A stretch of 64,000 nucleotides of DNA from the NCBI RefSeq assembly GCF_000004195.4, contig NC_030684.2, positions 67,563,392-67,627,391 on the forward strand, written 5' to 3'. Position 1 is the first letter of the stretch. Each line of letters opens with the position of its first letter. The notes under the pieces were generated by a model. The model did no database searches. It was not told the DNA's origin and was given only the letters and a program-made list of their open reading frames with translations. The DNA comes from Xenopus tropicalis (lineage: Eukaryota > Chordata > Amphibia > Anura > Pipidae). Both the position numbers and the translations under genes were made by a program. This document shows, in pieces, positions 54,713 through 64,000 of the stretch.

Positions 54713-56187
54713 CAGTAGAATAAAAGGTTGTGTTTGGAACTCACAAAAATGCATTAGTTGCATAAAACATATAAATTAAAGAAATGTGTTTTTAGGCACT
54801 CAGAATGTGTTTGTAAATGTAGAAGCAGTAAATATAAATCAGCAAATCCACTCAGAGCAGGTCAAAATTTAAGTTAATAAATTTTGTTGCAGGTCAGGTG
54901 TCATCAACCATTAATCATCCCCAACTAAAATGGTTACCATTGGCTACCCCACTCTGTGTGTCCTGTGTAATTGGTTTATAATGTGCCAGAATTTATAAAC
55001 AGTGTAAATAAAAAAAATCCAAAATGATGCCAGTAGTGTTATCATCTAAGCCCAATAGCAAGATACATTTTAAACCACTTTTATCTATACATAATTCAGA
55101 CATATACATATGTTAGGAACCCCCCCCCCCCAAAAAAATAAAATCATTTTATTTAATCCAAAATCCATGTGGTCATAGGCCAACTGGTTAGATACAATAA
55201 AGGGCTGGCATGTGTAGGTCTGCGTTAACTTCAGCACCTCCCCCAACACTTATCCCAACCCTCATTTAAATGACCCTATAGCCTGCTCTATAAGGCTGAG
55301 CTAAGGGCATGTAGTCACTCCTTCAAGCCTTGCTGCTATCTGTGGCTCATTTACAGAACTCCAGCTTCAGAACAAACATGCTGAATGGGAATGTCTGGCA
55401 TATCTGATCAAATATGTCATCTTTCTTAGCTTTTAGATAATTAATCACCTGACTTTATATATTTGTAATGCTTGTGTATGTGATCATGTAAGGTGCTAAT
55501 TTTAGCCTATTTTAACTATTTTAGTCAACATGTTCCTTTAAATAGGTGACTGTCCTGGTTAGGAATTTTATCTATTGGTGTCAGGATCAACATGAGGAGG
55601 GGATTGAAATGCTGAAATTCATCCCTTTTTATATCTCATTTACTGTGTAACTTCAGCACTTAAACTGCCAGGACTCTGAACAGCGACAGGTTCCCATTCA
55701 TATACTGTTAGCAATACACTGACATATAAAGGGCATTGTCTGGGCACTGTGCCTGCCTCCTTAATGTAATTACAGCTATTCAAGCACTAAAATGCTGCTG
55801 TCTAATTAAGATTTGCATTATTATACAGTTCTTCTATGGCTTGAAACACATCTTTATTAATATTAGTTCTACTATATGAAATTAACTTTTGGGCTAATTT
55901 TTGTAGCTCACATTGAACCAAATCTGAAAGCTGTTTTTATGTAAACTTGGCAATCTTTTTTTTTTTTTCTACAGATGTAGTGCTATTTATGCTTATACCT
56001 TAATATCACTAAAAAAGTGGATGGTTACATCCCCCATTAGGACCCTAATATTTTTATACTTTAACATTGGAAAATAAACCCTATATCTAACTAGGGTATA
56101 CTCCCTTTAAGTTCCATTTAGAAAGACAGTGCTTTCTGAGTCAATAATGTCTGTAGAGGACAAGATTGTTAACTTTTAAATTAACAT
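54713..56187. other. Non-coding 5' flank sequence
   Basis: C run at 55120-55131 and T run at 55956-55968. No gene or repeat termini recognised. Confidence 0.4.
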
Positions 56188-56526
56188 TTAGGGCCACATT
56201 TACTAATCCAAGAACGCTCTGTGTGTATTTTCGGGGACTTTTTTGTACCTTGCGTGACTTTTTTGTACTTTGCGACAAAATCGTATTGTCGCGCCGAGTA
56301 CGAAAGTTTCGGATTCATTCAAGCTTTGTTATCGTGACTTTCCTTGGGCCAGGTTGGAGCTGCAGAGTGCTATTTATTCCTATGGGAGGCTTCCAAAATC
56401 ATGCACAGAAGGATCAAAGTCGGAAAGGTTTTTCCACTGTTTACAATCGTTAGGTACAAAAATTTCGGATCGCCAATACGAAATTTTTTGCGATTCAAGC
56501 TCTTGATTTGATGAATGTAGCCCTTA
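56188..56526. repeat. TCG-rich MITE related to 26776-27019
   Basis: Left AGGGCCACATTTACTAATCC and right TTTGATGAATGTAGCCCTTA are imperfect inverse copies. Interior shares GGATCGCCAATACGAAAT and CGAAAGTTTCGG words with 26776-27019. Confidence 0.65.
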
Positions 56527-57272
56527 GTGTGACACTGGGGATTTTTTAATTCTAGTTTACCAATAGTTTTCTGGCTGCCATGGTCAATGACCCCCTTTTA
56601 AAAACTGGAAAGCAAAAGTAGACAAATTATTTAAACGTTTGCTACATACACTTCCACTTATAGCAAGCAATCAGCAGGACACCTTTACTGGTCACCTGTG
56701 TAAAAGTAAAAACATCTTATTAGTTTCTTTAGGTTAATGTAACTCGGAAATGAGTGCTTTTTATTCCATATGAAGTTAAGGTAAATGTGAACTAACCCTT
56801 AAGTGGAAACTGTAAGCAAACAGTAGGTTATTTAGAGTAGATGTGCAATTTACAGCAGTCCGTATGGCAGTATAGTTTTCACTGCTATGTATAAATGCGA
56901 ATATGCGCAAGCAATGGTCTGTGTACGATTATGGCCTCATACGTGAATGTATGTGTAAGAAATAATAACAGAAGTAATGCAGATGCGGCGTTCACATGCA
57001 ACAGGTGCATCTCATTAAATGGCAAAAGTTATATGTACTTTACACATCAGATTTTTGCATCAGTCCCATTATATTTTGACCCACCCGACTACATCCGACT
57101 TGTCGGGTGCGTTTTATCGATCCAACACCATCCGACAAAAGCGCTCATGGAGTTAAGCCCTAGTCTCACAGATGACCTAACCCCTCCCTTACCTTATTCC
57201 ATTTCCCTCTTTGCAAGACTCCTCTTTGGAATGTATCACATGCTTGATTTTGATATCCTTCCTGGTAATAAC
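56527..57272. other. Non-coding; 145-codon chance frame
   Basis: The plus-strand frame at 56895-57332 is the longest of its kind outside repeats but lacks recognisable motifs, has no coding-like composition and runs into a MITE at 57273. Treated as chance. Confidence 0.45.
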
Positions 57273-57677
57273 TTAAAGAGATACTGTAATGATTTTTATG
57301 GTATACATTTTATTTCTAAATTACAGTGTTAACATAGCAAATAATTCACCCTACCATTTAAAATTTTTACTATTGAGTGCTATTCTGATATCTACTGGGA
57401 GCTGCTATCTTGCTGCCTTCCCATTGTTATGCTGGAAGGGAGATGACTCCATCTTGCAGCTCAGCAGTGTGACTTAAGTTCATCAGAGCACAGGTCACAT
57501 GGCTGTGGTTCCCTGGAAAATGAAGAATATGGCTAGCTCCATGTGAAATTTCAGAATGAATTATAAAACAATCTAATTGTGGTTTTGATTTCAATGCAGG
57601 ATTTTGCTGGAGAAGCTCTATTAACTGATGCGTTTTGAAAAAAAAAAACATGTTTTCCCATAACAGTATTCCTTTAA
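57273..57677. mobile_element. TTAA-type MITE, 405 bp, complete
   Basis: Starts TTAAAGAGATACTGTAATG and ends AACAGTATTCCTTTAA with TTAA at both ends. Interior matches the remnant at 5965-6240. Confidence 0.88.
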
Positions 57678-57789
57678 GTGATGCATTTTTCTGTAGCTGT
57701 ACAAGCTGTGATTGCTGTCTTGCTAAAAAAAAAGCCCAATAGGGGGGCATTGATTTCATAGGGCTCAACTAACACAGCCTAAAATTGTA

Positions 57790-58095
57790 CTTGGACCTTA
57801 AAATAAATATTATAAAACTGTCTTTTATATTGTAAGCTCTTTTGGTACTTTTGGTTGTAATTTTTTAGTGTAATCTATATGTTTAATTTATACACCCATT
57901 TATTAATCAAGTGCTGCAGAATATAGTGCGGAAATACTTGTTGTTGTTAATAATAATAGTAATAACAATGGATCAATAATAGATTAAATTAATATACTAC
58001 CTGAGGTTATAGATTTCAAACAATAGTCTTATTGTACAGCGCTGCGGAATATGTTGGCGCTTTATAAATAAATGTTATTAATAATAATAATAGTC
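57790..58095 (+). repeat. LINE/SINE-type retroposon 3' region
   Basis: Has ATATTGTAAGCTCTTTTGG, a (TTAATAA)n tract, then TTGTACAGCGCTGCGGAATA and GGCGCTTTATAAATAAATG, ending in a TAA-rich microsatellite tail. Same tail as 35601-35656 in the other direction. Confidence 0.7.
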
Positions 58096-58474
58096 AGTTA
58101 TACATCCATACACCATTCAGTCTTAGTTGTGAACACCAGGGACATGCGTAAGTGGGTATTCTGACTTGCCCAGTCATACCATGCTCTTTTGACCACTATG
58201 TCACAGCCCCTGCTGGCTACTTATAAGTAAATGGCACATGGCGGTTTCACTAATGGCATTTTCAGGATAAAATCTGCCCCATGACAGGTTGATGACATTC
58301 CTGTCAGTGTTTACTTCCTTTGACCAGTTAGACAGTTTGCGCATTGATTTAGTTTCCAAGTAAACATGGCGACATCACAACTAGTTACATCATGGGCACT
58401 GTGCAAAATTTGTTCTCCGTCAGTGACTTTTGCTGTGTGTGTACCCTAGCTGATGCAGTGCCTGGCATTACAAT

Positions 58475-58686
58475 TAAAGGTGGCCATACATAGTGTGATA
58501 GCGCGAATTCAATTATTTGGCCGTAGGTCAAACAAGCCGATGCAGTCACCAATCTGACAGGAAAATCAAACCTGCCTCATTGAGATCTGGCCAATTTTAG
58601 GTAGGCCCGTCACGGTAAGCTGCAGAATCAGCCTGAAGGAACAAATTAGCAGCTGAAATCTGCCCATGTATGGCCACCTTTACACA
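58475..58686. repeat. MITE with AAAGGTGGCCATACAT ends
   Basis: Left AAAGGTGGCCATACAT and right ATGTATGGCCACCTTTA are inverse copies. Same end type as 30299-30642 but a different, shorter interior. Confidence 0.78.
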
Positions 58687-60585
58687 CAGAGAGGTTGGGT
58701 GTGAATCTGCTCTGGTTTGCTATTTTGCCCCCCTGAGTTATAGGCAGGTAGAGAAACAGCCTAGGGTGTCAGCATAGGGGAATTATAGGGCTACTGCAGC
58801 TGATAATGTATGTTGTGGCCAGGAAGCCTCTGAAGAATGAAGATGTGAATTAAATTTGCAAGCTGAGCCAAGCTTTATCCTTATACTGAAGGATAAAAAT
58901 ATACAATCTCTAACTAATTTGTTAGCTTTAAATATTGTGGGCTTAGCTGTAGGTGCCCAATCAATATTACATATCTCCCTTACTATGATGTGACCTGCCC
59001 AAAATTGCTTTATTATGGGTGATAGAGAATTAGAGGATTTATAGGATCGTGAAGTAAGTATCCTCTCAAGGTTTATCTTAATTTGAAAATCAATATCCTC
59101 AATTCCCCCTTTTGCATTTCCTCACCCACAGATCTAATTTGCACCAATTCTCTAAACATTAAACTCTTGTCATGGTCTCTTTCAGGAATTGATTCTAACT
59201 ACAGCAATAAAAAGGTTGTTCTTCTGTATTTGTCATAGTCTTTCCTTCTATCACTTTTGGTTTTCAAGGTCTCCACTGGGCATAATTTGGTAAATGATCG
59301 CAATCTCTCTTTTTGTAATGGAGTAATATTTAAGGTCGGACAACTACAATATGCACTTCCCCTGAATGAAAATCTTTACAAGACTATTTGCATGATATCT
59401 AGCCTCATGCAGGGTTCATTAGCTCCTTGATCACATTTTCATGTATATTTGGTGGGAATTCTGCTCAAATTAGGTCTTTTAAAAAAATGATGAGCTAAAC
59501 TTCCTAATGTCTAGACTGAGGGCATATTGATAGCATAGACCACATAATAAATAATATCAGTTGAATATATAACATAAGATTATCTTGCATGGATACTGCT
59601 TATCATATTGCTTTGATTATAGTTCTAAAGCAAGCTCGACGTCACTGCTTTCTTAAACAGAACAATGGCCAATGGAGAATTCACAAAATTAGAGGATTTG
59701 CAGTATAGTAACCCTCAGTAACCAATCAGAATGTTGCTTCCATTATTACTTTCATACTTTAATTAAATAATCAGAGATCATTACTGATATACCCAGACTA
59801 AGGGCAATTGGCCACCAGGAATGCATGATAATGCCTACCATGACTATGGTATGCACAATTATATTTTTCTGGAGAGGTTGGGAATAAATAATGCTTACTT
59901 TGTTCTTTGTATTTGGTTATTTCTGGGATGTTAGGAAACAGCTGATCTTAGCAGTCTAAAAAGTGCATTTTTTTTACATGATCACAATTATATATTAATC
60001 CCATACCACTCCCTGTGTATGGATTAAAGATGGTATATCGAACATAACACCCTCCACATGTTCTATAGTATGGCTACAAGCAACCAGAATTAGCAATAAA
60101 GGGTTAATCACTGTAAATCACAATAATAGGAGAAGAGTATCTATCTGGTCATAGATTAAATGAACAAATGAAGTAGGTCACTTCAGAAATTGCACTATAA
60201 AATACTCAAATGGTAATACACCAGCACAATAGAGATAAACTCCATTATGTCCTGTGGGGAAATCAATTCTCAATCTTTTGTGTAGGATGATTAGCAGAAG
60301 TAAAATGAAGAGGCACCCTCATTAAGCACTTATTGTTTCTCATTTTTAACAGCACAATGCATAGGAAAGAATAAGTACTCCCTCTTGTTAGGCCACTAAC
60401 TAATAAGCACTTGCTAGGGCTAGAGAAGGACAATGTTTTGGCTGCATTTGCAGTAAATGGCCAATCAGACCTGCATTTCCATATTTCACTAGTACTCCAT
60501 TCTTGATGCCTATTGGGGACACATTTTGTCCTGCTTCTGTTTTATTAAACTTTCACATCCTCAACAAGCTACAGTTTGCTTTATA
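58687..60585. other. Non-coding, 1.9 kb
   Basis: No frame above chance length and no repeat termini. Wording at 59030-59600 looks like decayed coding-type retroelement sequence by composition but no motif can be read, so nothing is claimed. Confidence 0.35.
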
Positions 60586-61905
60586 CAGGTATGGAAACTG
60601 TTATTCAGAATGCTTGTGACCTGGGGTTTTCTGGATGAGGAATAATTATGTAATTTGGATATCCATGCCTTAAATCTGCTGAAAAACCATTTAAACATAA
60701 ATTTAATCCAACAGGATTGCTTTGCCTCCAACAAGGATTCTATTTTAGTTAGTATCAAGTACAAGGTACTGTTTTATTATTATAGAACAGTGCTGTCCAA
60801 CTTCTGTTGTACCGAGGGCCGGAATTTTTCTGACCTACGTGGTGGAGGGCCGATAATGGAAGCCAGTTTTGACCACTCCCCTTTTTGAAACCGCACCCAC
60901 TTGAAACCACACCCATGTTATCATATGACCATACCCAAATTAATGGTTGTAGTACAGCAAAAACCTGCCATACTCTGCCTGCCCTACCCTGCCTGTGTGT
61001 GCCATACTCTGCCTTCCCTACCCTGCCTGTGTGTGCCATACTCTGCCTTCCCTACCCTGCCTGTGTGCCATACTTTCACTGTGTGTGCCATTCTTGGCTG
61101 GTTTGTGCCATACTTGGCCTGTGTGTGCCATACTCTGCCTGCCCTACCCTGCCTGTGTGTGCCATACTCTGCCTTCCCTACCCTGCCTGTGTGCCATACT
61201 TTCACTGTGTTTGCCATTCTTGGCTGGTTTGTGCCATACTTGGCCTGTGTGTGCCATACTTTGCCTGTGTGTGCCATACTCTGCCTGTGTGAGCTATACT
61301 CTGCCTGTGTGTGCTATACTCTGCCTTCTCTACCCTGCCTGTGTGTGCCATACTCTGCCTGCCCTATGATGCCTGTGTGTATGGCACACACAGGCAGCCT
61401 AAAGTGACACAATGCTGGCACTGCTCCTACAGTCTGCACAATAACTATATATTAAAAAAACTTTTTAATTGAAGTACCACCTCAGTATATGTTCTTTTTG
61501 TAGTGTGAAGGGATTATTTGTGGGTTTCTATTGCTCCTGAGGTGTGAACAGGGGAACAATGTGGGTGATTACAGCCTGAGCCTGAGGTGAACAGGGGGTG
61601 AACAATGCAGAGATTAACAGGTGTGAACAACACAGGGGATTACATATTTAAACAATACAGCCTGATTACAGCCTGAATCTGAGGTGAGAACCATGCAGGG
61701 GGGCAGTTAATCACACACCATTTAAAGCTTACACAAGAGTAAGCCATCAAAGCAGCCAGACAGGTGGGGGGCCACACAGAGGGGGGTCGCGGGCCGCCAG
61801 TTGGACAGCACTGTTATAGAAAAAAGGAAAACATTTTTACAAATTAGCATCATTTAATTACAATGTCTCTGGGAGATGGCCTTCCCATAATTTGAATTTG
61901 TATTT
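60586..61905. repeat. Palindromic MITE, TACAGGTATGGGATCCC family, copy 9, split by a hAT element
   Basis: Left part 60586-60787: TACAGGTATGGAAACTGTTA through AGTATCAAGTACAAGGTACT. Right part 61814-61905: TTATAGAAAAAAGG through CTCTGGGAGATGGCCTTCCC. The break carries a perfect 8-bp duplication. Confidence 0.88.
60788..61813. mobile_element. 1026-bp hAT element with internal minisatellite, copy 2
   Basis: Starts CAGTGCTGTCCAACTTCT and ends CCAGTTGGACAGCACTG; TTATAGAA is duplicated exactly at 60780-60787 and 61814-61821. The minisatellite (60967-61390) is longer than in 40566-41556 and includes a higher-order unit with TTTCACTGTGT and TTCTTGGCTGG. The long plus- and minus-strand frames (up to 168 codons) are minisatellite artefacts. 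Confidence 0.93.
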
Positions 61906-64000
61906 GCAATTGGCTAGTTCTCTATGTGGCACATCTCCATACTGTTTAGCAAGCTTAGCAAGAAAAGAGAATTTAGAAAGAGACACAAAATGAATAATAG
62001 TGCAAACCTTATTTACAATGCCCCACACCTGGGTGCAAAGTGTAAAAAAAAGGGGCAATTGGCTATTTTTTCACACTAAGCCCAGGTCTCTGCATTTCTT
62101 TTTGGTGCTCCTTTTCAAATGAGCACTATAGGGCAAGCTCTAGCACTAGGATCATGGTTTTTCACAAACCATTTTGCAGAAACCTATAGCAATTAATTAA
62201 GGTAATAGGCAGTGCTTAAAAAATCATGTCAGTCCAGTATATTGCCATGTCAGGGCAATATATCTTTGGATAGCACAATTTTGTTTCAAAATTGTTGGTG
62301 GTAGCACCAAGGCCCAACTTATTTTGCTTAAATAGTGTGGTTTGCTTCCGGCATTCTTCATTACAAGTAGGCAGCATGCTGACCACTTAAGCATGTCAGG
62401 CCAGGGATGTACTGTAATGCCAGGTATTTCCCATCAACCTGCTGTTTTCCATTTGCTACATGTACAGACTGAAACTTTCCTTGACATCCTTGGGAAACAG
62501 TTACAAGAATGCAGAAACTTGCTTGTAACATCAGCCAATGTACAGCAACTTCTGTGTATATACAGGCTACAGAAGTGCTGTTCAAATACATAGTTGATTA
62601 AGGAACAAAAATATTGCGCTAAAGGTTATGCTTTCTCCAAAATGATTTATATTTGTTCAATTGATTTTTTTTTTCTTTAAATTTTTACAGAAACAGCATG
62701 TGGCCTGGAATTAAAAGCAAATGGCACACATTCTTTGCAGCATTTCATTTCTTTAATGCATCTAAACAATATTACTACAGTCATAAATAGTAATTGTGTA
62801 CTTCATGGTTTTCTGCATCTTGCAGATGCTAAATGCTAGATGTCATTGAACTGCTGGTCTGGGGTTCCAGAAGTCAGTCAGAGAATGTAGATTGGTGTGA
62901 ATTTTAGTCATTGCTTTACACTTTTCTTATTGAGATGGGCATTCATCAGAATGTAAGCTACAGTGCACTAAATAGTATAATAAATAGGTTCAGCATGACA
63001 GCTTTACCCACACGGTCTTCCAGGTACTCTTGATTACAGCATGTAACTAGAACAAAACTATTCTTTTAATCAATGCCTACTGGCCCAAAATGCACCTTCT
63101 CCTAAGCTGGGCACAGGCATGAACTTTCTTTTCAGTGTCAGTCTGGAAAACTACAGCATATGGGCAAACTGCTACACTGCAGCCTTTTCAATGTCCATGT
63201 TCTTTGTTCATCTCTAGAAACTGCAGGATCTCAAAATATTTTGTCTCCAGACTGTTTCTGCTTATGGGTCATCAGGTTCCCAGCTCAATCGCTGGACTAT
63301 TCTTACTTTAATAAGTCTCCTTCAACAGGATAATGGGACCTGAAATATAATCTCATCCCAAAACTTAATCCTTACCTAAACCTATGGGCTCATTTACACT
63401 GTGACCAGCAGGGGGAACAGAGATACAAACCTTGAAAAATGGTATAAATAAATCGACCCTGGCAATCTGTGGGTTCTGGCAAATGCCAAGGGGCTGCTGT
63501 AAGATGCCAGTCAGTAACTAGTTAGTGGGCTGGTGGGGGCTGTTTGGGCCTCAGTGTATTGGAATGCTAGGGCCTATTTTGACTCCCAGCCCAGTCTTGA
63601 TTTGAAGCAGGGTAGGGGTTTATATATAAATATATACATACATATATACCCTCTACCCTTAAGCTTTCAATGTGGAGGGGAAGCAGCCAGGCACTAAAGA
63701 GTGACATACCTAGCCTACCAAACTCATAGCCCAAACTCCACACCGCTTGCTACCTTTAATTATGAACTTGGCCTTTCCTTTATGTTTAGAGAAAAATAAT
63801 CAGAGAAAAGTGTTAGTTACTATTTGGAAGTATTTTCGCTTCAATAAATCTGCCCAAAATGTAGCAACACTAATATATGCATATATAGGGGATGAGTCTG
63901 TATTTTTGGTCTCCACTTGGTACTGGGGATGAATGCTGCTGGAGAACACGAAGCGCGAGGCATCAGTAAAATTGAGCCCTAGGTAACTTGATCCTTACTG
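61906..64000. other. Non-coding to the window end
   Basis: AT-rich with a TATA/TACATA tract at about 63618-63650. No exon, RNA gene or repeat terminus recognised in 2.1 kb. Confidence 0.4.

Noticed and set aside
56895..57332. 145-codon open frame
   Set aside because: No recognisable domain, low-complexity-free but non-coding-like composition, and it overlaps the start of a TTAA element.
59030..59600. Possible decayed retroelement coding region
   Set aside because: Composition suggests it but no reverse-transcriptase or endonuclease motif could be read in any frame.
60885..61407. Cys/His/Pro-rich frames up to 168 codons, also at 40970-41319
   Set aside because: They follow the 34-bp minisatellite in several frames and both strands at once and lie inside hAT elements.
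35061..64000. Exons of the neighbouring gene expected upstream of mbnl3 in other vertebrates (hs6st2)
   Set aside because: No recognisable sulfotransferase sequence was seen on either strand, so none is claimed.
1..64000. CRISPR arrays, operons or bacterial features
   Set aside because: The sequence is vertebrate with introns, microsatellites and eukaryotic transposons. The tandem repeats seen are minisatellites without spacer structure.

Overview
The window is vertebrate nuclear DNA, almost certainly from a clawed frog (Xenopus). It is AT-rich, has no long open frames, and is packed with interspersed repeats of types known from Xenopus: many short elements flanked by TTAA, repeated copies of a palindromic element beginning TACAGGTATGGGATCCC, a CR1-type LINE, a Tc1-type transposon, hAT elements and Penelope-like remnants. 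The exact species cannot be fixed from sequence alone.

The one host gene I can support lies on the minus strand. The segment 7018..6845 is the first coding exon of a muscleblind-like RNA-binding protein, best matched to mbnl3. It starts with ATG, carries a complete CX7CX6CX3H zinc finger, and ends at a GT donor in the middle of the second finger. A strong donor at 34822/34821, next to CpG-bearing sequence with an ATGGCGGC box, is a candidate for the upstream non-coding first exon and promoter. If that is right, about 27.7 kb (7.1-34.8 kb) is intron 1, positions 1-6844 are the start of intron 2, and 35-64 kb is the 5' flank. The later mbnl3 exons would lie below position 1. I found no coding exon of a second gene.

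Layout. 1-4.4 kb: a TTAA element end, then a cluster bounded by inverted repeats with a 201-bp tandem repeat, a solo-LTR-like segment and a 253-bp foldback. 5.6-6.5 kb: palindromic element and remnants. 6.8-7.1 kb: the coding exon. 8.7-10.9 kb: palindromic elements, TA microsatellites and Penelope-like ends. 11.3-14.3 kb: a CR1 LINE carrying two nested DNA elements. 15.7-17.3 kb: a Tc1 element carrying a nested element. 18-34.8 kb: simple repeats, several TTAA elements and a Penelope-like insertion with a hammerhead motif. 34.8-35.1 kb: candidate promoter. 36-64 kb: further short elements, a 339-bp near-perfect palindrome, two 1-kb hAT copies with an internal minisatellite, and a decayed Penelope reverse-transcriptase fragment.

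The most interesting signal is a set of small hammerhead-ribozyme-like motifs (10001-10043 plus, 22994-23035 plus, 36079-36116 minus, and a decayed one near 48801-48844 minus). Each has pairing stems I and II around a CUGAUGA/GAA core or a decayed version of it, and the three clearer ones have a self-complementary ACGCGU or ACGU as stem III. They sit in Penelope-like 3' ends, one of which is bounded by a 16-bp target-site duplication. Several perfect target duplications also let the order of insertion be read directly from the sequence.
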